From Candidatus Microgenomates bacterium (lineage in GTDB: Bacteria; Patescibacteriota; Microgenomatia; JACPZF01), in assembly GCA_016199065.1 (NCBI GenBank), contig JACQHK010000033.1:1-41485 (forward strand): a stretch of DNA of 41,485 bases, written 5' to 3'. Positions 31,420-40,836 of this stretch are shown here, piece after piece; positions within the stretch are counted from its first letter, which is position 1, and each line of letters opens with the position of its first letter. The notes under the pieces are model-generated. The model had not been told where the DNA came from, made no database searches, and worked only from the letters and a program-made list of their open reading frames with translations. Position numbers and translations under genes: made by a program.

Positions 31420-32390
31420 AAAAAGCTTTAATAACCGGAGTTACGGGCCAGGACGGATCTTATCTGGCGGAGTTTTTATTAACCAAAGGATATGAAGTTT
31501 TCGGCCTGACGCGCCGGACCAGCACCGTAAACAACGAAAGAATCAAGCACATACAAGAGAAAATTACACTGGTTCAGGGAGACTTAATTGATCAGAACTC
31601 GTTGGGCTCTGCCTTAGTAGAGGTTAGACCAGATGAGGTTTATAATCTGGCTGCACAATCCTTTGTTCCCACTTCCTGGAACCAACCGGTTCTGACCGGC
31701 GAGGTTACCGGTTTGGGAGTGGTACGCATGTTAGAGGCGGTCCGCATGGTAGATCCTAAAATTAAATTTTATCAGGCTTCTTCTTCGGAGATGTTTGGTA
31801 AGGTGGTTGAGTCTCCGCAAACAGAAAAAACCCGATTTTATCCGCGTAGCCCATATGGAGTGGCTAAAGTTTATGGTCACTATATTACCGTAAACTACCG
31901 GGAAAGTTATAATATTTTTGCCTGTTCAGGCATTCTTTTTAACCATGAGTCTCCCAGGCGGGGGTTGGAATTTGTAACCAAAAAAATCACCAACACTGTA
32001 GCTAAGATTGCCCTAGGTAGCCAGAAGAAACTTCTTTTAGGAAACCTGGAGAGTAAGCGCGATTGGGGTTTTGCCGGTGATTACGTTGAGGCAATGTGGT
32101 TAATGTTGCAACAGGACAAAGCAGATGACTATGTGGTGGCCACGGGAGAAAACCATTCAGTACAGGAATTTGTAGAACTGGCTTTTCAGTCGGCAGGAAT
32201 TTCTGATTGGAAAAAATACGTCGTGGTTGATAAGAAACTGTACCGTCCCGCGGAAGTCGATTTCCTGGTTGGTGACGCCTCCAAGGCAAGGAATAAACTG
32301 AAATGGGCACCGAAAGTCAGCTTCCCTGAGCTGGTAAAAATGATGGTTGAAGTGGATCTCAAAAAGGAAAGTGAAAGAAATAAAGAATAA
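31416..32390 (+). CDS. gmd: GDP-mannose 4,6-dehydratase
   Basis: A 324-residue extended SDR. It carries [17 protein letters not shown] (6-22), the RRTST stretch, [12 protein letters not shown], the catalytic region [19 protein letters not shown] with YxxxK, and the diagnostic [16 protein letters not shown]. It makes GDP-4-keto-6-deoxymannose, the substrate of the upstream reductase. It is slightly shorter than the roughly 340-370 residue enzymes of Proteobacteria. Confidence 0.92.
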   Translation: MKKALITGVTGQDGSYLAEFLLTKGYEVFGLTRRTSTVNNERIKHIQEKITLVQGDLIDQNSLGSALVEVRPDEVYNLAAQSFVPTSWNQPVLTGEVTGLGVVRMLEAVRMVDPKIKFYQASSSEMFGKVVESPQTEKTRFYPRSPYGVAKVYGHYITVNYRESYNIFACSGILFNHESPRRGLEFVTKKITNTVAKIALGSQKKLLLGNLESKRDWGFAGDYVEAMWLMLQQDKADDYVVATGENHSVQEFVELAFQSAGISDWKKYVVVDKKLYRPAEVDFLVGDASKARNKLKWAPKVSFPELVKMMVEVDLKKESERNKE

Positions 32391-32398
32391 AATAATAT

Positions 32399-33361
32399 AT
32401 GTTCTATCTTATTGCCGGGGGAGCTGGGTTTTTAGGATCACATCTCTGTGAACGGCTTTTACGAAGCGGTCATCGTGTTTGGTGTCTGGACAATTTTCTA
32501 ACGGGACGAAAAAAAAACATCGAGCACCTTTTAAAGGAAAAAAATTTTCTTTTTACCAAACTTGATATTACTCAACCCTTTCCCGAAGAAATAACCTCTA
32601 CTAAAATAGACGGTATTTTCCATCTGGCTAGCCCGGCCAGTCCAAATAAAAACAGCCCCAAAAGTTATATGCACTTTCCCTTAGAGACGATGCTAGTAAA
32701 TTCTTTGGGAACGTATAATCTGTTAAATTTGACCAAAAAACACCAGGCAAAATTTCTTTTTGCTTCCAGTTCAGAAATTTACGGTGAGCCGTTAATTCAT
32801 CCGCAAACCGAAAATTATTTTGGCAACGTAAATCCTAACGGTCCCAGATCCTGTTATGACGAAGGAAAAAGGTTTGGCGAGGCAATCAGTTTTACATATT
32901 TAAGAAAAGATTCGCTGGATGTGCGCATTGTACGTATTTTTAATACCTACGGTCCGCGAATGGATCCCGAAGACGGCAGGGTGGTTTCTAACTTCATTGT
33001 GGCAGGGTTGTTGAATAAACCTTTAGTGTTGTATGGAAAAGGTAGCCAGACAAGAAGTTTTTGTTACGTGGATGATTTAGTGTCGGGTTTGATTCTGGCT
33101 ATGGAAAAGTCAAAAACAAAGGGAGAAGTTTTTAACCTGGGTAATGACGAGGAGTATTCCGTAAAAGAAATGGCTCACCTGGTGAGAGAAGTGATGGGTA
33201 AAAAATTAGCGATTGCTTATTCTTCCTTACCGCCCGATGATCCCAGCCGGAGAAAACCCAATTTGGAGAAAGCACGTCGTATTTTGGGGTATAATCCTAA
33301 AGTTAAAATTCTAGACGGTTTGCTAAAAACGATTGAGTATTTTAAAGAGGAATTAACATGA
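32399..33361 (+). CDS. UDP-glucuronate decarboxylase (UDP-xylose synthase)-like SDR
   Basis: A 320-residue extended SDR of the UXS type. It has AGGAGFLGSHLCERLL (6-21), the CLDNFLTGRKKNI stretch, HLASPASP, the GPRSCYDEGKRFGE motif that marks UXS enzymes, and RIFNTYGPRMDPEDGRVV. It would decarboxylate UDP-glucuronate from Ugd to UDP-xylose. It starts 8 nt after gmd and overlaps the following glycosyltransferase by 4 nt. Confidence 0.85.
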   Translation: MFYLIAGGAGFLGSHLCERLLRSGHRVWCLDNFLTGRKKNIEHLLKEKNFLFTKLDITQPFPEEITSTKIDGIFHLASPASPNKNSPKSYMHFPLETMLVNSLGTYNLLNLTKKHQAKFLFASSSEIYGEPLIHPQTENYFGNVNPNGPRSCYDEGKRFGEAISFTYLRKDSLDVRIVRIFNTYGPRMDPEDGRVVSNFIVAGLLNKPLVLYGKGSQTRSFCYVDDLVSGLILAMEKSKTKGEVFNLGNDEEYSVKEMAHLVREVMGKKLAIAYSSLPPDDPSRRKPNLEKARRILGYNPKVKILDGLLKTIEYFKEELT

Positions 33362-34485
33362 AAAAAGTGGTAGTTGTTTTGCCAACCTTTAATGAGGAAG
33401 AAAATATTGAAGACGTCATTACTCTTATACTGGCGCAACAAAAAAAAGTTGCCAACTGGGAGATATTTGTGTTGGTGACCGATAGTCATTCCGAGGACAA
33501 TACACAAAAGATTGTGGCAAAGCTGGTTAAGGCCAATCATCACCTGGAATTAATCGATGTGCAAGAAAGAGGTATCGGCGTAGGATTGGTACATGGTTAT
33601 CGACACGCTTTCGACAAAATGAAAGCCGATGCGGTGATTCAGATGGATGCTGACTTGCAACACGACACCAAAGAAATCCCTAATTTTTTGTTGGCCCTTG
33701 ATGAAGGATACGATTTTATTCAGGGATCACGGTTTATAAAGGGTGGAAAAAATGAACTGGAGTGGTACAGGAAATTCTTTTCCTGGTCTGCCAATTGGTT
33801 TTCCCGGCTGCTTTTAGGAATTTATCGGGTTCACGAATTTACCACTTCCTACAGAGCTTTTACCAGAGAAATTTTTACCAAGACGAATTTAAACGATATT
33901 CCCTGGCAGGGAAGAAGTTTTGTTTTTCAACCGGCCTTTCTCTATGCAGTGCACCGGGCGCACGCCAGAATTAAAGAGATTCCGATCGTTTTTGTGGATC
34001 GCTCACGAGGCCTATCGAAAATGCAAATTTTAAAATACATTAAAGACCTGATGATTTTCGGCATTAAAGCGCGCATTAAAAAATATAAAAGATTTGTAAA
34101 ATTTGGTATGGTTGGTACGGTTGGCTTCATAATTAATACTATTGGCCTGGAAGTTTTTGTTAAATTGGGTCTCCATCCGTCGTTAGCCAGTGCTATTGGT
34201 GCAGAAGGCGCGATTATCTCTAATTTCTTATTAAATAATCATTGGACTTTCAAAGAGCGCAAGATTCATCGGGGAGGGGCACCTCTGAAGTTTTTACAGT
34301 TTAACCTGACTTCTCTCGGGGCATTATTAATTCAAAGCGGCACGGTTTTTTTGGGAGTCACTTTGCTTCATTTCGGCGCTTACCGCATCTTTTATCTATT
34401 CGGAGTTGGATTTGGGATGTTTTGGAACTATTTTATGTATAGCAATGTGATATGGTCAAAAAACAAAGAATCGGGAGTCAGTTAA
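33358..34485 (+). CDS. Polyprenyl-phosphate mannose synthase-like GT2 fused to GtrA
   Basis: A 375-residue two-domain protein. Residues 1-235 are a GT2 domain like dolichol-phosphate mannose synthase (VLPTFNEEENIEDVI, VTDSHSEDNT, QMDADLQHD with the DAD metal motif, GSRF, and a later RSRGLSKM). Residues about 245-370 are a GtrA domain with four membrane segments (KFGMVGTVGFIINT, SNFLLNNHWTFKER). The enzyme would load a sugar on a polyprenyl phosphate, and the GtrA part may help membrane attachment or flipping. It overlaps the next GT-C gene by 34 nt. Confidence 0.88.
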   Translation: MKKVVVVLPTFNEEENIEDVITLILAQQKKVANWEIFVLVTDSHSEDNTQKIVAKLVKANHHLELIDVQERGIGVGLVHGYRHAFDKMKADAVIQMDADLQHDTKEIPNFLLALDEGYDFIQGSRFIKGGKNELEWYRKFFSWSANWFSRLLLGIYRVHEFTTSYRAFTREIFTKTNLNDIPWQGRSFVFQPAFLYAVHRAHARIKEIPIVFVDRSRGLSKMQILKYIKDLMIFGIKARIKKYKRFVKFGMVGTVGFIINTIGLEVFVKLGLHPSLASAIGAEGAIISNFLLNNHWTFKERKIHRGGAPLKFLQFNLTSLGALLIQSGTVFLGVTLLHFGAYRIFYLFGVGFGMFWNYFMYSNVIWSKNKESGVS

Positions 34486-35951
34486 CAGGCTGGTGGCAAA
34501 GAAATTATCGACTGATAATCCTGGTCGCGATTTTGATTTTGGCTGCCTATCTAAGGTTGTGGAGAATACAGGACTACATGACTTTTCTAGGCGATGAAGG
34601 AAGAGACGTTTTGGCAGTTAAAAGAATGATTGTTGATCACGACCCGACTTTTATTGGACCGACTGCTTCTGTGGGGGGGTTTTTCTTAGGACCGATTTAC
34701 TACTACTTCATGATTCCCTTTTTATGGTTGTTTAATCTCAATCCTGTGGGCCCGGCAGTAATGGTTGGACTCATCGGGATAGCCACGGTTTTTCTGGTTT
34801 ATCTGGTAGGCAAAAGAATTTTTGACGAAAAGACCGGACTTGTTGCTGCCTTATTATATTCTCTTTCTCCGGTGGTAATTAATTATTCGCATTCCTCCTG
34901 GAACCCAAACGTAGTGCCTTTTTTTTCCCTGCTTGCAGTATATTTTTTACTCAATCTTTATGAAAAAAAACGGGTAAAAGATTTTTTTGCTTTGGGAATG
35001 ATGCTGGGTATTGGTCTTCAGCTTCATTATCTCTTTTCCTTTCTTTTTCTTTTCGTTTTTCTGCACCTTTTTTGGATGAGAAAAAAAATAAACCGTTATC
35101 ATGTATTAATTTTTTTAAGCGGTATATTTTTGCCCTTAATACCCTTTTTACTATTTGAGGTTGCCCATAATTTTTTAAATACCAAGCTTTTACTTTCTTT
35201 CATTTTTACTTCTTCAGACACCGGATTTTCCGGAGGAAATTTTTTTATAATAGTTTTTGATCTAGCGGGAAGACTTTTCGTTCGTCTGGTGGTCAACAAT
35301 CTACACATTCTAGGTCTATTTCTGGCCATTTTCTCGGTCGTTGCTCTTTTTTTAAAAAGACAATCTTTATCGAAAAATTCTTTAGTAGTTTTTCTTACCT
35401 GGTTATTAATTCCCGTGTTTCTTTTTGGTTTTTATAAAAAGGAAATTTATGATTATTACTTGGGAATTGTTTTCGCCGTGCCATTTTTATTAAGCGGTTT
35501 CCTGTTAACTGCTTTTTGGAAAAATAAGATTTTGTTAGTCGTATCCCTAGCTGTTTTATTGTTTCTCATTAAAATCAATTGGGACGCCAGGCCTTTTGTT
35601 TATGTTCCCAATCGGCAACTTAACCAAGCACGAACCATTTCCGAATTTGTTTTGGAAAAAGCCGGTGGTAAACCCTTCAATTTTGCCTTGGTGACTGGTC
35701 AAAACTCTGATCATGCTTACCGTTACTTTTTTGAAATCAAAAATAATCCTGTAGTTGTTGTTCAGAACAAAGAGGTAGATCCGGAAAGAAAAAGTGTTAC
35801 TGACCAGCTTTTGGTAGTGTGTGAAATTACGTGTGAACCATTGGGTAATTCACTATGGGAAATTGCCGGTTTCGGCAGGGCAGAAATTGTCGGAGAATGG
35901 AACGTCTCTGTCGTAAAAGTTTATAAATTAGTTCACTATCAGGGGAATTGA
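34452..35951 (+). CDS. GT-C membrane glycosyltransferase 1
   Basis: A 499-residue polytopic protein with about 11 membrane segments and an extracytoplasmic C-terminal domain. The first outer loop carries GDEGRD (about 45-50), the acid motif of GT-C enzymes, followed by IGPTASVGGFFLGPIYYY. It would use a lipid-linked sugar on the outer face. It shares the GRD, GPT, GG and GP-aromatic pattern with the gene at 37841, so the two are paralogues. The start overlaps the previous gene. Confidence 0.78.
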   Translation: MVKKQRIGSQLTGWWQRNYRLIILVAILILAAYLRLWRIQDYMTFLGDEGRDVLAVKRMIVDHDPTFIGPTASVGGFFLGPIYYYFMIPFLWLFNLNPVGPAVMVGLIGIATVFLVYLVGKRIFDEKTGLVAALLYSLSPVVINYSHSSWNPNVVPFFSLLAVYFLLNLYEKKRVKDFFALGMMLGIGLQLHYLFSFLFLFVFLHLFWMRKKINRYHVLIFLSGIFLPLIPFLLFEVAHNFLNTKLLLSFIFTSSDTGFSGGNFFIIVFDLAGRLFVRLVVNNLHILGLFLAIFSVVALFLKRQSLSKNSLVVFLTWLLIPVFLFGFYKKEIYDYYLGIVFAVPFLLSGFLLTAFWKNKILLVVSLAVLLFLIKINWDARPFVYVPNRQLNQARTISEFVLEKAGGKPFNFALVTGQNSDHAYRYFFEIKNNPVVVVQNKEVDPERKSVTDQLLVVCEITCEPLGNSLWEIAGFGRAEIVGEWNVSVVKVYKLVHYQGN

Positions 35952-35952
35952 C

Positions 35953-36702
35953 ATGATTCATCTTTCCGTAATTGTACCTTGTTATAACGAACAAGAAAAT
36001 TTACAAAAAGGATCCTTGTTTCGTATCAATGATTATTTAACCAAGGCAAATTATACATGGGAAGTGATTATTGTTGATGATGGTTCTACCGATGCCAGCA
36101 GGGAACAGATCGAAAAATTTATTTCTGTCCACCGGGGTTTTCGCTTAGTTAAAAATAGTCATCAGGGAAAGGCACAAGCGGTAATTACCGGGGTAAATTT
36201 AGCCCAAGGCCAATTAGTTCTTTTTCAGGATTTAGATCAGGCCACGCCGATTGAGGAAGTGGAAAAACTATTACCTTTTATTGAAAAAGGATATTCGGTG
36301 GTGATTGGATCAAGAAACACCAGACGGGAAGGATCACCTTTTTTGCGGCTATTAATGTCTCGCGGCTTTATGCTATTAAGGACTTTTATTTTAGGTTTAG
36401 GCGAAATTAGAGATACACAATGTGGATTTAAATTATTCACCAAAGAAGCGGTGAAGGAGATTTTTCCCAAACTCCGTCTGTATCTTCCCCAAAATGGCCA
36501 AGTGCACGGACCAATGGTAACGGCGGGGTTTGACGTAGAAGTGCTATATTTAGCAAAAAAATTTAGATTTAAAATTAAAGAGGTTCCCGTTTTTTGGCAT
36601 TATGTAGAAACCAGGCGGGTAAATCCGGTTACCGAGTCAATCAATGGTTTATTAGATATGTTGAAGCTAAAAGTTAATAACCTAAAAGGATATTACAGCT
36701 AA
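35953..36702 (+). CDS. Polyprenyl-phosphate glycosyltransferase (ALG5/DPG-like GT2)
   Basis: A 249-residue GT2 enzyme. It has VIVPCYNEQENL, IIVDDGSTDASR, FQDLDQATP with the DLD motif, GSRNTRREGS, and the DTQCGFKLF motif typical of dolichyl-phosphate beta-glucosyltransferases. It lacks a fused membrane domain. It would make a second lipid-linked monosaccharide for the GT-C enzymes around it. It begins 1 nt after the previous stop and ends sharing a base with the next start. Confidence 0.85.
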   Translation: MIHLSVIVPCYNEQENLQKGSLFRINDYLTKANYTWEVIIVDDGSTDASREQIEKFISVHRGFRLVKNSHQGKAQAVITGVNLAQGQLVLFQDLDQATPIEEVEKLLPFIEKGYSVVIGSRNTRREGSPFLRLLMSRGFMLLRTFILGLGEIRDTQCGFKLFTKEAVKEIFPKLRLYLPQNGQVHGPMVTAGFDVEVLYLAKKFRFKIKEVPVFWHYVETRRVNPVTESINGLLDMLKLKVNNLKGYYS

Positions 36703-37856
36703 TGAAAAAGTCATATTTAATTTTATGGACTATTAATTTGTTGGGTTGGTTTTTTTATTCTTTTACTCAGATCGATCTTAATTTAACTTTGACCAGAGTT
36801 CCTTTTTTAAACAGCTTGTTCAAAAGTTTTCAATATATCGGGTATTTTCAGCGACCACTGTCAACCTATCTTTTTCTTTTTCTACTTTTCTTTAGCCTTA
36901 TTTTATATCTCTTGTGGTTAAGAGAGTTTAAGAAACAAGGTTTATCCCGAAAGCATTTTTGGCAACTGATAATTCTTTCTGCCCTTTTATTACTTTTTTC
37001 TTATCCAGCCTTTTCGTACGATCTTTTCAATTACATGTTTGATGCTAAGACGATCATTGTGTACCATGCTAATCCTTGGGTAAATAAACCCCTTGATTTT
37101 ATCGGTGATCCCTGGTTGTCTTTTATGCATTGGACTCATCGTCCCAGCGTCTATCCGCCGGGTTGGATTTTCCTCTCACTTCCTTTTTATGTCGCAGGCT
37201 TTAATTATTTTCTGGCCATTCTTTTCAGTTTTAAAATACTGATGACTCTTGGTTATTTAGGAAGCGTGTATTTTCTGGAGAAAATATTATCCTGGCAAAA
37301 AAATAAGGAGAAATATTTTCATTTGGCTGTTTTTGCCTTAAATCCGGCGATCTTATTAGAGTCTTTAGTAAGTGCACATAACGATATAGTTATGATGTTC
37401 TTTGTTATTTTAGCTATTTGGTATTTATCTCAAAAAAAATATTGGTTTTCCTTTGGGCACTTAATTTTTTCTGCGCTGATTAAATATCTTGGGTTTTTTT
37501 TACTGCCCCTTTTTCTCTGGAAACTAAGAGCAAAAAAAGACTTGACTATTAAAGATTTTAGAATTGGTTTTTTGTTAATGACGGTTGCCTTCGTCTTTAT
37601 TATTTCCCGCATAGAAATTCAGCCTTGGTACTTAGTTTGGCTTTTACCTTTATTAATACTGGCCGACCTCAGGTTTCTTTATCCGATTTTCATAGCCTTA
37701 TCCATCGGCCTTTTGCTTCGTTACGCGCCGTTTTTGTTTTTGGGAAACTGGAACAACCCAGTTCCTGTTTATAAATTATGGTTGACGATGATACCACTGG
37801 TTTTAAGTATTCTCTACATATTTATTACTCAAAAGAAAACATGGTTAAAAAAGTAA
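36702..37856 (+). CDS. Polytopic mannosyltransferase-like GT-C protein 2
   Basis: A 384-residue protein with about 10 membrane segments. The first outer loop holds FSYDLFNYMFDAK and HANPW (about 105-128), followed by HRPSVYPPGW, a pattern seen in DUF2029/MptB-like polyprenyl-phosphate-mannose-dependent transferases. SAHNDIVMM lies in a later loop. It is shorter than its neighbours and has no C-terminal outer domain. The donor is likely a polyprenyl-linked hexose made by the adjacent GT2. Confidence 0.72.
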   Translation: MKKSYLILWTINLLGWFFYSFTQIDLNLTLTRVPFLNSLFKSFQYIGYFQRPLSTYLFLFLLFFSLILYLLWLREFKKQGLSRKHFWQLIILSALLLLFSYPAFSYDLFNYMFDAKTIIVYHANPWVNKPLDFIGDPWLSFMHWTHRPSVYPPGWIFLSLPFYVAGFNYFLAILFSFKILMTLGYLGSVYFLEKILSWQKNKEKYFHLAVFALNPAILLESLVSAHNDIVMMFFVILAIWYLSQKKYWFSFGHLIFSALIKYLGFFLLPLFLWKLRAKKDLTIKDFRIGFLLMTVAFVFIISRIEIQPWYLVWLLPLLILADLRFLYPIFIALSIGLLLRYAPFLFLGNWNNPVPVYKLWLTMIPLVLSILYIFITQKKTWLKK

Positions 37857-39319
37857 CTAAGTCTAAATTACCGGTCGTTTTGTTTTTAATAATTTTAAGC
37901 GTCGCAGCTTTTTTGCGGATTTGGGGAACGGTTAATGGTAATTTTGCTTTTACCTACGATGTGGGCAGAGATTTTTTAGAAATACACAAACAGGTATTTT
38001 TACATGATTTTTCTTTACTTGGTCCTACCAGCGGACAGGGAGGAGTTTTCTATGGCCCCTGGTGGTATTGGTTAATGGCTGTCCCTTTTTTTCTTTTGGG
38101 CGGAAGTCCGACGGGAATGGTTTTGGTGATTGTCCTGAGTGGCTTGTTGGCTGTTACCGTTGCCTTTTTTTGGGGAAGGAGATGGGAAAACGACAACTTT
38201 GCCTTAATCATGGCCGGAATCTTAGGTTTCTCACCCTTTTTTATTGGTGCCACGAGCCAGTTTTGGAATCCGAATTTATTAATACTGGTGACTCTTTTGG
38301 TTTTAGTTCTGCTTTCCTTTGCTGAAAAATTAAATTTTAAACAACTTTTTATTTTCGGTTTCCTGTCGGCCTTAGCAATTGAACTGCAACTTTTCTTCGG
38401 TACGTTTCTTTTTCTGGGAGTTCTGGTTTGCCTGATTATCTTTCAGAGAAGAATTGTTTTTTCTAAAAGAATATTGGCCTTTTTTTTGGGCGCGTTGTTT
38501 ATTGAATTACCGCGAGTTATCTTTGAAATTAACCATGAGTTTTTGCAGACTACGGTTTTTTTCAATACTCTGGGCAAAAACGTTACTCAGCAATACGATT
38601 TGTCATTAAGGGCAAAAATTCTTCTCGAGTTCTTAAGTTCCGTATGGCCTGTATACAACCTGACAATGGTGTTTGTTTTTACGCTAATTGCCCTGACCGT
38701 TTTTGTTCTGATAATTAAGCGAGAAAAAGAGAGAGAAAAAAAGAACTTTTACTCACAAATAGGTTTGCTCTTAATAATGTATTTTGCAGCCACACTATTC
38801 TACAAAAAAGATTTTTGGAATTACTACCTTACGGGTTTGCCGGCGCTTCTGTTAATTCCGGTTTCGGCAGTTTTGTCCAAAGTGCTGCAGAAAGGAAAAA
38901 AATGGTCAATAGTAGGAGCTTTTCTTTTTACGATGTTGTTTTTGAAACCAGCAGATATTTTACAAAGCATTAAGGAACCCAAGTTTACGGGTGATGCGTC
39001 GGTTTATCGCAATCAGGTTGAGGTGGTTGATTATCTTTACCAACAGGCCAACGGGCAAAAATTTAACGTGACAGTCTATACGCCTCCTATCTATTCCTAC
39101 ACCTGGGATTATCTTTTCCTGTGGTACGGACAAAAAAAATACAAACAGGTGCCGGACCAGAAACCAACCGGCTTGCTTTTTTTAGTAATTGAACCTGACC
39201 CGGGTTATCCCGGAAGAATTACCGATTGGTTAAAAACGCGCCAGGGGGACGGAGCGATAAAAAAAGAAAAAGCCTTTCCGAGTGGTATAATAGTACAATC
39301 ACGATTTAGGTCTCTGTAA
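37841..39319 (+). CDS. GT-C membrane glycosyltransferase 3, paralogue of 1
   Basis: A 492-residue polytopic protein. The first outer loop has YDVGRDFLE, then LGPTSGQGGVFYGPWWYW, the same pattern as the gene at 34452. About 11 membrane segments are followed by an extracytoplasmic domain of about 110 residues. The ATG at 37841 is chosen over an earlier in-frame start at 37778 because it gives the basic N-terminus and the right first helix; it overlaps the previous gene by 16 nt. Confidence 0.78.
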   Translation: MVKKVTKSKLPVVLFLIILSVAAFLRIWGTVNGNFAFTYDVGRDFLEIHKQVFLHDFSLLGPTSGQGGVFYGPWWYWLMAVPFFLLGGSPTGMVLVIVLSGLLAVTVAFFWGRRWENDNFALIMAGILGFSPFFIGATSQFWNPNLLILVTLLVLVLLSFAEKLNFKQLFIFGFLSALAIELQLFFGTFLFLGVLVCLIIFQRRIVFSKRILAFFLGALFIELPRVIFEINHEFLQTTVFFNTLGKNVTQQYDLSLRAKILLEFLSSVWPVYNLTMVFVFTLIALTVFVLIIKREKEREKKNFYSQIGLLLIMYFAATLFYKKDFWNYYLTGLPALLLIPVSAVLSKVLQKGKKWSIVGAFLFTMLFLKPADILQSIKEPKFTGDASVYRNQVEVVDYLYQQANGQKFNVTVYTPPIYSYTWDYLFLWYGQKKYKQVPDQKPTGLLFLVIEPDPGYPGRITDWLKTRQGDGAIKKEKAFPSGIIVQSRFRSL

Positions 39320-39323
39320 TAAG

Positions 39324-40835
39324 ATGAAATTCCTTAAAAGATATAAATTTTTGTGGCTGTTAGGAGTACTTTCTTTATTAGTCTACCTTTTCACGCGCCT
39401 CGTTAATCTTACAGCCTTGCCGATTTTTACCGACGAGGCAATTTACCTGCGTTGGGCCCAAATTGCCAAAAATGATGCTAATTGGCGTTTTATTTCTTTG
39501 ACCGATGGCAAACAACCTCTTTTTGTCTGGTTAAGCATGGTGGCCATGAAGGTGATTGATGATCCTTTATTTGCTGGCAGGTTAGTTTCGGTTCTGACCG
39601 GATTAATCGGCATGATATCAATTTATTTACTGTCAAAAGAGCTATTTAAAAGAGAAATAATTGCCTGGTTTAGTGTTTTATTATTTTTGTTATCACCTTT
39701 TTCTTTATTTTACCAACGCTTAGCCCTCATGGATGGTCTGTTGGGCTCGGTTGTCTTACTGACACTGTATCTGGAAGTATTATTAGTAAGGACTTTGCGT
39801 TTGGATGTGGCGATGTTGTTGGGTATGGCGATGGGAGCCTCGATCCTGACAAAGACCTCGGGTTTTTTTACTTTATATCTTCTACCTTTTTCTCTCCTGC
39901 TTTTTGATTTCCAGCAGAAAACAAAAAGCAAAAAATTTCTCCTGTGGATTGCCTTGGTTGTCATAAGCGCGGTTATGTCGCAAATAATTTATTCGGTTTT
40001 GCGTCTTTCACCCCTTTTTCATATGATTGCCCAAAAGGATACAACCTTCGTCTATCCGGTAAGAGAATGGTTAACACACCCTTTCACTTTTTTTGTGGGA
40101 AACTTCCGGGGACTGTTCGAATGGTTAATACTCTATTCGACCTGGCCAGTTATTATACTTCTCATCCTGGCCTTATTTTTTTCCTTCCGTAGGTATTTTC
40201 GAGAGAGATGGTTGCTGTTTGTTTGGTTTGCTTTCCCTTTTCTTTTGCTGGCTCTTTTTGGCAAGGTTCTTTATCCACGTTTTATAGCCTTTATGGTTTT
40301 GCCGCTTTTGATTTTAGCATCTTCCTTTTTTTGGGAAATCACTCAAAAAATAAGAAGCTTTAAATTTTTAACGGTCTTAACCTTTTTCCTGGTGCTGCCG
40401 CTGATAATTTTTGACTATCAGATTCTTTTTGACATAACCCATGCGCCCTTAACAACTATTGATCGCGGCCAGTACGTTAATGACTGGCCAGCGGGTTGGG
40501 GTGTCAAAGAAACCGTGGAATATCTTAAGCCAATAGCCAAGAAAGAAAAAATCGCTATTTATACTGATGGTACGTTCGGACTTTTGCCTTACGCAGTTGA
40601 GTTGTACATGGTTTATGATCCTAACGTTACAATTGTCGGTGTTTGGCCGGTGCCGGAACAAATCCCGCCTGAAATTCTTAAGACAAGCCGGGAAAAACCT
40701 ACTTTCTTTGTTTTAAATCAGGTTAAAACCATTCCGTCGGGATGGCCGTTTAAGGAGCTGGGCAAATGGCAAAAGGGAACTAACGATCAAAGTTTTTTGC
40801 GTTTGTTCCAAATTATTCCTGCTGAAAATTTGTGA
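39324..40835 (+). CDS. PMT/ArnT-like GT-C glycosyltransferase 4
   Basis: A 503-residue membrane protein of the PMT/ArnT group. The first outer loop has FTDEAIYLRWAQ with the DE catalytic acids (about 32-33), and SLTDGKQPLFVWL matches the downstream PMT loop motif. SPFSLFYQRLALMDGLLG is a second family landmark. About 11 membrane segments and a C-terminal outer domain follow. It likely transfers a lipid-linked sugar to a protein or lipid acceptor. It starts 4 nt after the previous gene. Confidence 0.82.
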   Translation: MKFLKRYKFLWLLGVLSLLVYLFTRLVNLTALPIFTDEAIYLRWAQIAKNDANWRFISLTDGKQPLFVWLSMVAMKVIDDPLFAGRLVSVLTGLIGMISIYLLSKELFKREIIAWFSVLLFLLSPFSLFYQRLALMDGLLGSVVLLTLYLEVLLVRTLRLDVAMLLGMAMGASILTKTSGFFTLYLLPFSLLLFDFQQKTKSKKFLLWIALVVISAVMSQIIYSVLRLSPLFHMIAQKDTTFVYPVREWLTHPFTFFVGNFRGLFEWLILYSTWPVIILLILALFFSFRRYFRERWLLFVWFAFPFLLLALFGKVLYPRFIAFMVLPLLILASSFFWEITQKIRSFKFLTVLTFFLVLPLIIFDYQILFDITHAPLTTIDRGQYVNDWPAGWGVKETVEYLKPIAKKEKIAIYTDGTFGLLPYAVELYMVYDPNVTIVGVWPVPEQIPPEILKTSREKPTFFVLNQVKTIPSGWPFKELGKWQKGTNDQSFLRLFQIIPAENL

Positions 40836-40836
40836 T

